Assembly (NCBI GenBank): GCA_964561605.1
Contig: CAZLQD010000036.1
Span: 1 to 64,000 of the forward strand
Length of the DNA stretch: 64,000 bases
Reading direction: 5' to 3'
Origin: JALUZX01 sp964561605
Lineage (GTDB): Bacteria > Planctomycetota > UBA1135 > JALUZX01
Shown here: one piece after another, positions 16,187-25,710 of the stretch
Layout: each line of letters opens with the position of its first letter
Numbering within the stretch: position 1 is the stretch's first letter
Notes under the pieces: generated by a model
Seen by the model: the letters and a program-made list of their open reading frames with translations, nothing else
Told to the model about the DNA's origin: nothing
Database searches by the model: none
Made by a program: the position numbers and the translations under genes

Positions 16187-17845
16187 TCAGTTCCCGGGGC
16201 CCAGGACCTTCTTCGTCCCCGGGGCGATCTTCCTGAGGAGATCCAGGACCCCCAGCTTCCTCAGGATCCTCACGGGAAGCAGGTTCTTCAGGTTCTGGTG
16301 CTCCTGGTAGGTCCTTTCCAGGACCTCCAGGGGAATTCCTCCAGGAGAGGTGGGCCCGGCCGGATCGGGTGTCTTCGGGGGGCCCGGGTAGTCCAGGTTT
16401 CCCGGAGAGACCAGGTCCGCCGGGAGCAGGCCGAGCAATTCCAGCAGGCCGAGGGCTTCCGCCTGGGAGGCGGGGGTGAGAAGGGGCAGGTCCCCGTAGA
16501 AGTCGCCCTGGACTCTCCCGGTATGGAGGAAGAACCTGCATCTCGAGGCGGCCGCCCCCAGGAGGGCGGCGATTCTTCCCGCCGGGGAGGAGACTCTTTC
16601 CAGGCCCTTCACTCCCTCCAGGCGGGAGCAAAGCACGCAAAAGACGGCAGGGAGGATACCTGCCCCGAGAAGGACCTCGTGGAATCCCAGGTCCGGCCTG
16701 TAGGGGAAACGTTCCATGTCCGCCGGCCTGGTCCAAAGGAAAGAGCCGGGAGGATCCCCGCCGGCCTGGGCAAGTTCCGCCAGGGAGAGGAGGGCCCCGG
16801 GATCGGGCCTGGCCCCGGCCAGGACGTAGAGGAACAGTTCCTTCCCTTTGCGTCCTTCCCAGGGATAGGGCCCTCCGGGGGAGACCCGCTTCCAGGACGG
16901 CGGGCCTTCGCCGTCCTGGAAGCCGAAAAGGTGCACCTGCCAGCCGGGGCTCGTCCGGACCGCCTCTTCCAGGGCTTTCAAGGTGCATTTCCGGGACTCG
17001 GGGGAGGCCCCGCCCCGGTCCACGAGGATCACCCCCGATCCGGGGAGGGGGGGCGGCTCCAGGCCCGGGAGAAGCCTGGGAGGAAGGCGGAAGGGGCCTT
17101 CTTCCGGGGGAGGCCCCTCACCTCCCAGGCTTGCCACTTTCTCCAGGTGGGCCGCCAGGCCTTCCAGGTCGTCGGGAGAAGCGAGGGCGGAACGGATACC
17201 TCCGGGAGGATAGGCGCCTTCTTCGTCGGCCCGTGCCAGGGCCCGGGGAGAGAAGGCCAGGATGCCGTCGGCCCAGGCCAGGGTGAGGGCCTTCCGCCGG
17301 GAGGCCCGCCGGTTTCCCGGGCTTCCCAGGGCGGCCGGATCCTCCTCCGGCGGATCCCCGTCGCCCGGAGGTTCGAAGAGGGTCAGGGAGACCGGAGGGA
17401 GAAGCCCTCTTCCTCCCGCCTTCCTGCGGCGGACGGCGTAGAAGGCCTCGCCGAACTCGTGGGGTGCCTCCAGAACGTCCAGGCCCTCCTCCGTGAAGAG
17501 GAGCTGGGCGAATTCCGCCAGGTGGAGAGCGGCCAGGTGGAAGGGATCCAGGACCCAATCCCCTCCCCTGCCGCGGTATCGTCCCGGGTCGGCGTCGAAG
17601 AAGCGCAGGAAGGGGGGCGGGGATCCTCCTTCGTCCAGGAGGGGGAGCCGGTGGATGTGAAGATTTCCTTCCTTCCAGTACCTGGAGGTGAGTTCCGGCT
17701 TCGTTGCGCCGTACCAGGCGTGGTTGGTGATCACGTGAACTTCGTGCCCGGCCCGTGCGAGTCCGCGGGCCGCCTTCTCGTAATGGTCCGTGACGGCGTC
17801 CGGCGGGTGAGGGGGGAAGGCGTGGGTCAGGATTCCGATCTTCAT
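16187..17845 (-). CDS. GT4-like glycosyltransferase with atypical C-terminal half
   Basis: 552 aa. The N-terminus is a clear GT-B acceptor-domain start (MKIGILTHAFPPHPPDAVTD, followed by ARAGHEVHVITNHAW), as in family 4 enzymes. A Pro/Gly/Glu-rich linker follows, then a second domain with GVILVDRGG and GWQVHLFGF that only loosely resembles a donor-binding domain; I find no EX7E motif. The C-terminal tail (NLLPVRILRKLGVLDLLRK) is basic and amphipathic. It starts 4 nt after the GT2 gene upstream, so the two form a minus-strand operon convergent with the tandem GT4-GT2 genes. Confidence 0.7.
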   Translation of the reverse strand: MKIGILTHAFPPHPPDAVTDHYEKAARGLARAGHEVHVITNHAWYGATKPELTSRYWKEGNLHIHRLPLLDEGGSPPPFLRFFDADPGRYRGRGGDWVLDPFHLAALHLAEFAQLLFTEEGLDVLEAPHEFGEAFYAVRRRKAGGRGLLPPVSLTLFEPPGDGDPPEEDPAALGSPGNRRASRRKALTLAWADGILAFSPRALARADEEGAYPPGGIRSALASPDDLEGLAAHLEKVASLGGEGPPPEEGPFRLPPRLLPGLEPPPLPGSGVILVDRGGASPESRKCTLKALEEAVRTSPGWQVHLFGFQDGEGPPSWKRVSPGGPYPWEGRKGKELFLYVLAGARPDPGALLSLAELAQAGGDPPGSFLWTRPADMERFPYRPDLGFHEVLLGAGILPAVFCVLCSRLEGVKGLERVSSPAGRIAALLGAAASRCRFFLHTGRVQGDFYGDLPLLTPASQAEALGLLELLGLLPADLVSPGNLDYPGPPKTPDPAGPTSPGGIPLEVLERTYQEHQNLKNLLPVRILRKLGVLDLLRKIAPGTKKVLGPGN

Positions 17846-17849
17846 GATC

Positions 17850-18965
17850 CTATTTCTCCTCCTTGACGGTCCGGGAGGCGGGAGGATCCAGGCGCTCGTA
17901 TCTTTCCAGCAGTGCTTCCAGTTCCATTCTCCCTGCTTTCCTCTCCAGGGCCTCCTGGAGGTCCTTGACGAGGCTGAAGGCCGGCGAAGTCTCGGGGAGG
18001 AATGCGGGATGAACGGATCTCACCTGGGCCAGGAGGGCCTCCCTTTCCTTCTTCCCCTCCAAGTGTTCTCCGAGGGGGCCCAGGAGAGGGGCCAAGGAGC
18101 GGGAGAGCTCCAGGTGGAGAGGAGGGACGAAGCCTTCCGGCGCGCCCCAGTCGTTCAAAGGAACATCTCCACCGAGTATGGGGGTCTTCCGGTTTCCCCT
18201 CCAGTACCAGGGGGCGACCCTGTAGTGGACGTACCAGTATTCTTCCTCTCCGATATGAAGGCCGAAGGAATCGAAGAAGACGTCCCAGTTTCTCAGAACC
18301 CTTCTTCCGCCGAAGATGGTGTCGTGGGGACAGTGGATCAGGTAACCCCCCGGATCGGATACGCACCGGGCCCCCAGTTTTTCCGCCCGAAGGCAGAATT
18401 CATGGTCGTCCAAGCCGTAACTTCCTTCATAGATCCGGTCGAAGCCGCCCAGGAGGCGCCAAAGACTCTTCTTGAAGGAGAGGTTCGCCCCGTAGGGAAC
18501 CAGGTAGTTGGCCCTGGGGAAGTGGCTGAACTCGAGGGTGCAGTACATGCTCGTGAAGGGGCCGGACGTTCCCCGGAGGAACTCGAAACGGGGGCCCGTC
18601 CCGACAGCCGGGCGATGAGATGCGTGGATGGCGTAGTGGGTCTCCAGGGTCCGGGGCCCGAAGAGACAGTCCGAGTCGGAAATGAAGATCATTCCGTCCA
18701 GGGCGGCGGCCACGCCGCTGTTGCGCATGGTCTGGAGGCGGTAGGGGCCGAGCCTGGGGTGACGGAGGATCCTAGCCGGGATGCCCGCTTGGGCGGCGGC
18801 TTCCCGGGCGGCCTCGGGTGTACCGTCGGTGGACCCGTCGTCGGAGACTACCAGCAGGTCGGGGACGAGGGTTCCCGAGGCGACGGACTGGATCACCTTG
18901 CCGATCACTTCGGCCTTGTTGAAGGCCACCAGGACCAGGGTCACAGGGAAGGCTCGGGAAGACAT
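17850..18965 (-). CDS. Family 2 glycosyltransferase
   Basis: 371 aa from the ATG at 18965 (MSSRAFPVTLVLVAFNK); the open frame extends further upstream but without family similarity and would run into the divergent ABC ATPase gene. GT-A features include LVLVAFNKAEVI, VSDDGSTDGTPEAA, and FISDSDCLFG with the DxD-type metal site, followed by NLSFKKSLWRLLGGFDRIY and GLDDHEFCLRAEKLG, typical of GT2 enzymes acting on polysaccharide or lipid-linked sugars. The C-terminal 100 residues are largely helical. It is the first gene of a two-gene minus-strand operon with the GT4-like gene. Confidence 0.85.
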   Translation of the reverse strand: MSSRAFPVTLVLVAFNKAEVIGKVIQSVASGTLVPDLLVVSDDGSTDGTPEAAREAAAQAGIPARILRHPRLGPYRLQTMRNSGVAAALDGMIFISDSDCLFGPRTLETHYAIHASHRPAVGTGPRFEFLRGTSGPFTSMYCTLEFSHFPRANYLVPYGANLSFKKSLWRLLGGFDRIYEGSYGLDDHEFCLRAEKLGARCVSDPGGYLIHCPHDTIFGGRRVLRNWDVFFDSFGLHIGEEEYWYVHYRVAPWYWRGNRKTPILGGDVPLNDWGAPEGFVPPLHLELSRSLAPLLGPLGEHLEGKKEREALLAQVRSVHPAFLPETSPAFSLVKDLQEALERKAGRMELEALLERYERLDPPASRTVKEEK

Positions 18966-19179
18966 GGAAACGAAAAACCTCTTTTCATCCTCTCCATCGG
19001 CCCTTCCTTCGGAGAAGCCTAAAGGAGAGGGGCTTTTCATGGTAGGAGATGTTTCCCCTCCTGCAGGCCCCGGCTCCGGGGGGAGAAAAGAGAAAATTGA
19101 GAATATCCTCGCGACCCGCTCCAATACCTCCCAAACCCCTGGGCCGGTCCGCCGGTCCTCCCAAGAAAGGGCGGTTTGC

Positions 19180-20094
19180 ATGGATAGTGTTCTGGAACTG
19201 GAGAAGGTGACCAAGCGGTTCGGCGAAGTGACGGCCGTGGACCGCTTGTCCTTCCACGTCCCCAGGGGGTCGGTCTACGGCTTCCTCGGGCCCAACGGCT
19301 CGGGGAAGACCACCACCCTGAGGATGGTGATGAGCATCTTCTATCCCGACGAGGGGCGCCTGAGGGTGCTGGGCCGGGAGCGGGCCATGGAGGTGAAGGA
19401 CCGGATCGGCTACCTCCCGGAGGAACGGGGCCTCTACAAGAAGATGAAGACCTCCGATCTCCTGGCCTACTTCGGCCGCCTGAAGGGGATGGATGCCCGC
19501 AGGGCCAAGACCAGGGCCGGCGAGCTCCTGGAGGAATTCGGCCTTGGGGAGTGGGCCGACAAGCCTTGCGAGGCCCTTTCCAAGGGGATGGGCCAGAAGG
19601 TCCAGCTGCTGGCCGTCCTCATCCACGAGCCGGAGCTCATGATCCTGGACGAGCCCTTCTCCGGGCTGGATCCGGTGAACATGGAGGTCATGAGGGACGC
19701 CATCCTCAGGATGAAGAGGGAGGGGAGGACGGTCCTCTTCTCCACCCACGTCATGGCCCAGGCCGAGGAGATCTGTGATTACATCCTCCTGATCCACAAG
19801 GGGAGGAAGGTGCTCAACGGCACCCTCTCGGAGGTCAAGTCCTCGGGCCCAAGGGGAATCCGCCTGGACTACGACGGTGACGGGAGGATCCTCCACGAGC
19901 TTCCCGGAGTGGAGAGGATCAACGACGCCGGGAAGACGGCGGAGATCTTCCTGCGGGACGGCATGGATCCCCAGGAGATCCTGGCCGCCCTGGTGGGGAA
20001 GCTCGTGATCCGCCGGTTCGATCTTCGCGAGCCGTCTTTGCACGAGATCTTCGTGAGGGCCGTGGGTGGGACGGAAGAGAGGGGGGTGGCATGA
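19180..20094 (+). CDS. ABC-2 type exporter ATPase
   Basis: 304-aa cytoplasmic ATPase. Walker A is GPNGSGKTT; the signature is the variant LSKGMGQK common in ABC-2/NatA ATPases; Walker B is LMILDEPFSGLD; the H-loop is STH. The C-terminal extension (about residues 215-300, with SLHEIFVRAVG at the end) is the DUF4162-type tail found in NatA/YhaQ proteins. I chose ATG 19180, which begins MDSVLELEKVTKRFG, the normal N-terminus; the open frame begins 133 codons earlier. The stop overlaps the next ATG as ATGA. It forms an exporter with that permease, probably for Na+, a lipid or a drug; the substrate is unknown. Confidence 0.9.
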   Translation: MDSVLELEKVTKRFGEVTAVDRLSFHVPRGSVYGFLGPNGSGKTTTLRMVMSIFYPDEGRLRVLGRERAMEVKDRIGYLPEERGLYKKMKTSDLLAYFGRLKGMDARRAKTRAGELLEEFGLGEWADKPCEALSKGMGQKVQLLAVLIHEPELMILDEPFSGLDPVNMEVMRDAILRMKREGRTVLFSTHVMAQAEEICDYILLIHKGRKVLNGTLSEVKSSGPRGIRLDYDGDGRILHELPGVERINDAGKTAEIFLRDGMDPQEILAALVGKLVIRRFDLREPSLHEIFVRAVGGTEERGVA

Positions 20095-21662
20095 AGCGAG
20101 TCTTCCTGGTGGCCCGCAGGGAATACTTCGAGCACCTGAGGACCAAGACCTTCTGGATCGGGATCTTCTCCTTTCCCGTGATCCTCGCCCTCTCCATCCT
20201 GGTTCCCTCCTGGCTGGAGGGGAAGGTCTCGGTGAGGAAATACGCTGTCCTGGATCATTCGGGATGGCTCCTCCGCGCCGTGGAGGAGCGGGCCTCCGTG
20301 CCCGACCTGGCCAAGGTCTTCCTGAGCCTGAAGGAGGCTTTCCGCCGGGGAGGAAAGGCCCTCGAGGTCTTTCCCCCCTTCCTGCGGGTTCCCGCCCTGG
20401 GAAAGGTCCTGGAGAAGATGGACGAAGGGACCCTGGAGAAATTCGGGGAGGCCCTTTCCCTGGTGGGGAAGCCCGAGGGCGCCGCCCTCCTCGCCCGGGC
20501 CGGCCTCCCCCCCGGGGCGGCCGACCTGGTGAAGAAGCTCCGGGGGGAGATCGGGAAGTGGTGGCGCTCCCTTCCCCCCGAGGAGGCCAAGAAGATCGCC
20601 CCCGGCTCGGGGAAGAGCCGGTACCAGCGGGTCCCCCTGGAAGAGCTCGGGAACCCCGGGGAAGAGGGGCTTCGCAAGCTCGTGGACCAGGAGAAGCTCT
20701 TCGCCGCCATCGTGATCGGCCCCGACCCGGTGAACACGTCCAAGGGCTGCAAGTACTACTCCAAGAACCTGACCGACCTGGACCTGAAGCGGTGGTTCGA
20801 AGGGTTCGCCGGCGACGCCGTGCGGGAGAAGCGCGTCCGGGCCTTGAAGCTGAGCCCCGAGAAGGTCTCCTGGTTGATGGCGCCTCTACGGATGGAAACC
20901 CTCAAGGTCACCAAGGGGGGCGGCGAGGAGAAGGCCTCCCTCTCGGCCAGGCTCCACCAGTTCGCGCCGGTGGCCTTCGTCTACATCCTATGGATTTCGG
21001 TTTTCATGATCGCCCAGATGCTCCTCACTTCCACCATCGAGGAGAAGTCGAACCGGGTGATCGAGGTCCTGCTCTCTTCGGTCTCCCCGGTCCAGCTCAT
21101 GGCCGGCAAGATCGTGGGACCCGCCATGACGGGCCTCACCATGATCCTCGCCTGGGCGGCCTTCGCCCTGGTCGGGCTCCAGGTCCTTCCCCTCCTGGTG
21201 GAGCACGTCCCGGACCTGGGCCTCGGGGCGATCCTCTCGGATCCGGCCTACCTGGTCTCCTTCCTGGTCTACTTCCTCCTGGGCTATTTGTTCTACGCCT
21301 CCCTGCTGGTGGGGATCGGCTCGGTCTGCAACAGCCTCAAGGAGGCGCAGAACCTGATGCAGCCCGTGATGCTGGTCCTCATCGTCCCCTTGCTTTCCAT
21401 GCTTCCCGTGGTGAAAGACCCCAACGGGACCCTGGCGAAGGTCCTCTCCTTCATTCCGCCCTTCACCCCCTTCGTCATGATGAACCGGGTGGCCGGCCCC
21501 CCGGCGCCGTGGGAATACGTTGCGACGACCGTCCTCCTCCTGGTGACGCTGGTCTTCACCGTCTGGGCGGCGGCCAAGGTCTTCCGCGTTGGGATCCTGA
21601 TGACCGGAAAACCACCCAAGTTGATGGAGATCCTGCGCTGGATCCGGGCGGACCGGTCCTGA
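20091..21662 (+). CDS. ABC-2 type exporter permease (NatB/YhaP-like)
   Basis: 523-aa membrane protein. One membrane segment near residues 20-42 (IFSFPVILALSILVPSWL) is followed by a large extracytoplasmic domain to about residue 300, then five or six segments from FVYILWISVFMIAQMLL onward. The sequence EEKSNRVIEVLLSSVSPVQLMAGK is the hallmark cytoplasmic loop of ABC-2 permeases of the NatB type. Translation is coupled to the ATPase gene by ATGA. The long extracytoplasmic domain between the first two membrane segments fits NatB/YhaP proteins. Confidence 0.9.
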   Translation: MKRVFLVARREYFEHLRTKTFWIGIFSFPVILALSILVPSWLEGKVSVRKYAVLDHSGWLLRAVEERASVPDLAKVFLSLKEAFRRGGKALEVFPPFLRVPALGKVLEKMDEGTLEKFGEALSLVGKPEGAALLARAGLPPGAADLVKKLRGEIGKWWRSLPPEEAKKIAPGSGKSRYQRVPLEELGNPGEEGLRKLVDQEKLFAAIVIGPDPVNTSKGCKYYSKNLTDLDLKRWFEGFAGDAVREKRVRALKLSPEKVSWLMAPLRMETLKVTKGGGEEKASLSARLHQFAPVAFVYILWISVFMIAQMLLTSTIEEKSNRVIEVLLSSVSPVQLMAGKIVGPAMTGLTMILAWAAFALVGLQVLPLLVEHVPDLGLGAILSDPAYLVSFLVYFLLGYLFYASLLVGIGSVCNSLKEAQNLMQPVMLVLIVPLLSMLPVVKDPNGTLAKVLSFIPPFTPFVMMNRVAGPPAPWEYVATTVLLLVTLVFTVWAAAKVFRVGILMTGKPPKLMEILRWIRADRS

Positions 21663-21678
21663 GACGCCCCCTACCTCC

Positions 21679-22329
21679 TCAGGCCTCTTCCCCCCCGCCG
21701 AGGAGGGGGACGAACCGGACCGGCAGGAGGCGCCTCCGCCGGAAGGTGTCACCCCTGCGTTCCACCAGGACCAGCTCCTGGGTGGGGCCCGGCCCCAGGG
21801 GGACCAGGAGCCGCCCTCCTTCGGCCAGTTGGTCCGGCAGGGCCGGGGGGATCTCCTCGGGGGCGGCCGACACCAGGATCGCGTCGAAGGGTGCCTCCTC
21901 GGGCCAGCCTTCCCTCCCGTCTCCCAGGCGGAGGCGCACCCTGCCTTGGTAGCCCGCCCTCGCCAGGTTCCGGGCGGCCCTCTCGTGGAGCTCGGGTAGG
22001 ATCTCCACCGAGAAGACCCGGCAACCCAGTTCCGCCAGGACGGCCGCCTGGTAACCCGAACCGGTGCCCACCTCCAGGACCTTGTCCCCCGGCCCCACGC
22101 GGGCGGCCTGGATCATGTAGGCCACGATGTAGGGCTGGGAGATGGTCTGGCCCAGGCCGATCTCCAGGGGGCGGTCTTCGTAGGCCCGCCGGGCCAGTTC
22201 CGGGGGTACGAAGAGGTGCCTGGGCACCCGGGCCATGGCTTCGAGAACGGCCGGGTCCGTCACGTCCCGCATCTGGCGGCGCACCATGGCCGCCCTGAGG
22301 GCGTCGAAATCCGGTTCGGGGGATCTCAC
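21679..22329 (-). CDS. pcm: Protein-L-isoaspartate O-methyltransferase
   Basis: 216 aa. It methylates isoaspartyl residues in aged proteins using S-adenosylmethionine. It shows the family order: MVRRQMRDVTDPAVLEAMARVPRH N-terminal block in part, LGQTISQPYIVAYM (substrate/active-site loop with Ser), LEVGTGSGYQAAVLAEL (SAM motif I) and FDAILVSAA. Length is normal for bacterial Pcm. The GTG start at 22329 overlaps the gatB stop as GTGA, so it is the last gene of the gatCAB-pcm operon; an internal ATG 14 codons in is possible. Confidence 0.92.
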   Translation of the reverse strand: MRSPEPDFDALRAAMVRRQMRDVTDPAVLEAMARVPRHLFVPPELARRAYEDRPLEIGLGQTISQPYIVAYMIQAARVGPGDKVLEVGTGSGYQAAVLAELGCRVFSVEILPELHERAARNLARAGYQGRVRLRLGDGREGWPEEAPFDAILVSAAPEEIPPALPDQLAEGGRLLVPLGPGPTQELVLVERRGDTFRRRRLLPVRFVPLLGGGEEA

Positions 22330-23759
22330 TCCTCTCCTCCGAGAAGGCGTTCCAGGATACGGGCCGCCCGGACCGGATCGGCCCGGCCCCGGGTGGCGCG
22401 CATGACTTGTCCCACCAAGGCCTTCAAGGCCGTGACCTTCCCCTTCCTGTAGCTCTCCACGGGTCCCGGGTTCTCGGCCAGGACCCGCCGGGCGACCTCC
22501 TCGAGTTCCTTCTCGCCCTCCATCCTACCCAGGCCCATCTCCTCCAGGAGCCGGGCTGGGTCCCCTCCTGCGACGGCCATCCTCCTCAGGATCTTCTTTG
22601 CCGCCTGGGCCGTGGCGGTCCCCGATTCCACGAGGGAGATCAGGCCGGCCAGGCCCTTTCCCGTCACCTTTCCGCCTTCGAGGAGAAGGACTCCCTCCCC
22701 GGCCAGGCGGAGCACCTCGCCCAGGATCCAGCGGGCCGCCGCCGCCGGGGCGGCGCCTGCCCGGAGGGCCTCCTCGAAGAGGTCCGCCGCCTCCCGGCGG
22801 GAGACCAGGATGCGGGCCTCCCGTTCCGAAATCCCCTGGACCGAGGTGAGGCGCTTCAGCCGGGACGCCGGGGATTCGGGAAGGGCGGCCCGGATCTCCT
22901 CCACCAGCGCCGGGGGGATCTCCACTGGGGGAATGTCCGGCTCGGGAAAGTAGCGGTAGTCCTGGGCCTCCTCCTTGGAGCGCATGGGCCGGGTCTCGCC
23001 CTTCTTCTCGTCCCACAGCCGGGTCTCCCGGCGGACGGAGCCTCCGGAGTCGAGGAGGGCCGCCTGGCGTTCCACCTCGAAGGCCAGGGCCCGTTCCACG
23101 GCCTTGAAAGAGTTCAGGTTCTTGATCTCCACCTTGGCGCCCAGCTCCCCGACACCGGGGCGCCTGAGGGAGATGTTCGCGTCGCACCGGAGGGAACCCT
23201 TCTCCATGTCGCACTCGGAGACCCGGGCGTAACGGAGGGCGAGCTTGAGGGCGTCCAGGTACTGGTGGGCCTCTGCGGGGGAGCGGATCTCCGGGAGGGT
23301 GACGATCTCCAGGAGGGGAACGCCGCACCGGTTGAGGTCCACCAGGGTCTCCCCCCTGCCGGTGTGGATGCTCTTTCCCGCGTCTTCTTCCAGGTGGATC
23401 CGTTCCAGGGGAATCACTCTACCCGAGGGGATCTCCACCCCTCCTCCCAGGGCGAAAGGGTGGTCCTTCTGGGTGATCTGGTAACCCTTGGGAAGGTCGG
23501 GGTAGAAGTAGTTCTTCCTGTCGAAGCGGGTCCGCGGGGCGACCCTGCATCCCAGGGCCAGGGCCGCCCGGATCCCGAGTTCCAGGGCCGCCCGGTTCAG
23601 GACGGGAAGGCTCCCCGGAAGTCCCAGGCACACCGGGCAGACCAGTGTGTTGGGCTCGGCGGCGAACCGGTAGGGGCAGGAACAGAAGAGTTTCGTCGCC
23701 GTGGCGACCTGGACGTGGACCTCCAGGCCGATGACGGGTTCCCAGGATCGATCCTTCAT
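22326..23759 (-). CDS. gatB: Asp-tRNA(Asn)/Glu-tRNA(Gln) amidotransferase subunit B
   Basis: 477 aa. It is the tRNA-binding and kinase subunit of the GatCAB complex, which converts misacylated Glu-tRNA(Gln) or Asp-tRNA(Asn) to the correct amide form. Key stretches are EPVIGLEVHVQ, CPVCLGLPGSLPVLN with the zinc-type CPVC, DRKNYFYPDLPKGYQITQ, VDLNRCGVPLLEIVT, and the C-terminal YqeY-like tail ending in GQVMRATRGRADP. ATG 23759 overlaps the gatA stop (ATGA). The open frame continues about 300 codons upstream only as a shadow of gatA. Confidence 0.97.
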   Translation of the reverse strand: MKDRSWEPVIGLEVHVQVATATKLFCSCPYRFAAEPNTLVCPVCLGLPGSLPVLNRAALELGIRAALALGCRVAPRTRFDRKNYFYPDLPKGYQITQKDHPFALGGGVEIPSGRVIPLERIHLEEDAGKSIHTGRGETLVDLNRCGVPLLEIVTLPEIRSPAEAHQYLDALKLALRYARVSECDMEKGSLRCDANISLRRPGVGELGAKVEIKNLNSFKAVERALAFEVERQAALLDSGGSVRRETRLWDEKKGETRPMRSKEEAQDYRYFPEPDIPPVEIPPALVEEIRAALPESPASRLKRLTSVQGISEREARILVSRREAADLFEEALRAGAAPAAAARWILGEVLRLAGEGVLLLEGGKVTGKGLAGLISLVESGTATAQAAKKILRRMAVAGGDPARLLEEMGLGRMEGEKELEEVARRVLAENPGPVESYRKGKVTALKALVGQVMRATRGRADPVRAARILERLLGGEE

Positions 23760-25207
23760 GGCTTCGGCTCCGCCAGGTGGTGGTCCGTGGCTTCCTGGAA
23801 GGCCGCACCCAGGGAGAGGAGTCTCTCCTCGGAGAGGGGCGGGCCCGTGAGCTGGAGCCCGACGGGCAGGCCTCCGGCGAACCCGCAGGGGAGGGAGAGG
23901 GCGGGAAGTCCCGCCAGGTTGGCCCCGGCCGTGAGGGAGTCGCAGAGGTACATCTGCACCGGATCCTGGAGCTTCTCCCCCAAGGGGAAGGCCCTGTGGG
24001 GGGAGGTGGGACCGGCCAGGACGTCCACCTCCCGGAAGAGCTCCTCGTAGGCCCGGCCCAGGAGGGTCCTGGCCTGGAGGGCCTTCTTGTACCAGGCGTC
24101 GTAGTATCCCCGGGAGAGGCAGAAGGTGCCCAGGAGGATCCTCCGCTTCACCTCCCTGCCGAAACCGGCCTCCCTGGTGGCCTCGTAGAGGGCATGCAGG
24201 CCCCTGCCCCGGTCCACCCGCAGGCCGTAGTGGATCCCGTCGAAGCGGGCCAGGTTGGAGGAGGCTTCGCTGGCGGAGGCCAGGTAGTAGGCGGGAAGGG
24301 CGTATTCGGCCAGGGGGAGGCGGACCTCCCGGATTTGGACCCCCAGGTCCTCCAGGACCGCCAGGGCTTCCCGGACCCGTTCCCGGACTCCTTCCTCCAC
24401 CGTTTCTCCCATGTGCTCCACGAGAAGGCCGAGGCGGAGGCCTTCCGCCCTGGGGGAGATGGCGGCGAGCCCGGATGGGAGGGGCTCGGCCAGGGTCGTC
24501 GGGTCCCTGGGATCGGGTCCCCCCATGGCGGCCAGGAGGAGGCCGGCGTCCCTGGCGGTCCTGCAGAGAGGGCCCACCTGGTCGAGGGAGGAGCCGAAGG
24601 CCACCAGGCCGTAACGGGAGACCCTCCCGTAGGTGGGCTTCAAACCCGTGATTCCGCATAGGGCGGCAGGCTGGCGGATGGAGCCCCCCGTGTCGCTTCC
24701 CAGGGCGGCCGGGGCAAGGCGGGCCGCCACGGCGGCGGCCGATCCTCCCGAGGATCCCCCGGGAACCCTGGCTGGGTCCCAGGGATTTCGGGTGGGGCCG
24801 AAGGCCGAGGTCTCCGTCGAGGATCCCATGGCGAATTCGTCCATGTTGGTCCGTCCCAGGGGAACGGCCCCGGCGGCAAGGAGGCGCTCCAGGCAGGTGG
24901 CCGTATAGGGCGCAACGTAACCCTGGAGAATGCGGCTACCGCAGGTGAGAGGTTCTCCCGCCAGGTGAAGGTTGTCTTTCCAGGCGAAGGGCACGCCGTG
25001 GAGGAGGCCCCGATCGGAGGGGGGAAGGGCCTCCAGGTCCCGGGCGCGGGCCAGGGCCTTCTCCGCCGGGACTCCCAGGAAGGCCCCGAGGCGGGGGTCC
25101 TCCGCCTGGATCCGGTCCAGGTAGGTCCGGGTCACCTCCAGGGGGCCCAGCTCTCCCCGGCGGAGAGCCTCCGCCAGGGCGAAGAGGTCCAGGTCGAGAG
25201 GGTTCAC
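23756..25207 (-). CDS. gatA: Asp-tRNA(Asn)/Glu-tRNA(Gln) amidotransferase subunit A
   Basis: 483 aa, GTG start. It is the glutaminase/amidase subunit that releases ammonia for the transamidation on GatB. The amidase-signature triad is visible as Lys77 (FAWKDN), Ser152 (GGSSGGS) and nucleophile Ser176 (SDTGGSIRQP), at the spacing of the known S. aureus enzyme. The start overlaps the gatC stop by GTGA and the stop overlaps the gatB start, so all three subunits should be made in equal amounts. Confidence 0.97.
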   Translation of the reverse strand: MNPLDLDLFALAEALRRGELGPLEVTRTYLDRIQAEDPRLGAFLGVPAEKALARARDLEALPPSDRGLLHGVPFAWKDNLHLAGEPLTCGSRILQGYVAPYTATCLERLLAAGAVPLGRTNMDEFAMGSSTETSAFGPTRNPWDPARVPGGSSGGSAAAVAARLAPAALGSDTGGSIRQPAALCGITGLKPTYGRVSRYGLVAFGSSLDQVGPLCRTARDAGLLLAAMGGPDPRDPTTLAEPLPSGLAAISPRAEGLRLGLLVEHMGETVEEGVRERVREALAVLEDLGVQIREVRLPLAEYALPAYYLASASEASSNLARFDGIHYGLRVDRGRGLHALYEATREAGFGREVKRRILLGTFCLSRGYYDAWYKKALQARTLLGRAYEELFREVDVLAGPTSPHRAFPLGEKLQDPVQMYLCDSLTAGANLAGLPALSLPCGFAGGLPVGLQLTGPPLSEERLLSLGAAFQEATDHHLAEPKP

Positions 25208-25500
25208 TGCCGGGGCTCCTCTTCCAGCACCGGGGGGAGGCGGAAGAAGGGACCATCCCTGTCGGGAGCGTTGGAGAGGGCCTGGTCCCTGGAGAGGCCC
25301 GGCGACTGCCGGTCCTCCCTGGGCCGGGAAGTCAGGGAGAAGGGATGGGGGGCCGGCTCCACGCCTTCTGTGTCCAGCCTGGCCAGGGCCTGGAAGAAGG
25401 CCAGGGCCTTCTCCAGGTCCCGGGCCAGGTCTTCCTCTTCCTCCCTTTCCAGGCTGAGGCGGGCCAGGGAGGCCAGGTGTCTCATATCGAAACGTTTCAT
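25204..25500 (-). CDS. gatC: Asp-tRNA(Asn)/Glu-tRNA(Gln) amidotransferase subunit C
   Basis: 98 aa. It is the small linker that wraps around GatA and joins it to GatB. The N-terminal helix HLASLARLSLEREEEEDLARD and the GVEPAPHP segment are typical of GatC. I chose ATG 25500, giving the normal length; the larger open frame running up to 26385 is a shadow of the plus-strand membrane protein. It is the first gene of the gatCAB-pcm operon. The 210-bp gap before the divergent gene at 25711 should hold promoters for both directions. Confidence 0.93.
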   Translation of the reverse strand: MKRFDMRHLASLARLSLEREEEEDLARDLEKALAFFQALARLDTEGVEPAPHPFSLTSRPREDRQSPGLSRDQALSNAPDRDGPFFRLPPVLEEEPRQ

Positions 25501-25710
25501 GGGGCCCTCACGGGTTTTCTGGGTTCCCTGGATTGTAGCGGGGCGCACGAAAGGGAGACATCTTGCCCTTTTCCTCTTGCCCCATCCGCCCTTTGGTCTA
25601 GGATTCTCCGAGTTGCCCAGCCGGAAGGTCCGTGAGGGGCGGCCCCGGTCTGGGCCATGGGACGGAAACGGTCCCAGGCCGGGGGCCCGGAATTTCGTCC
25701 CGGAGGAAAA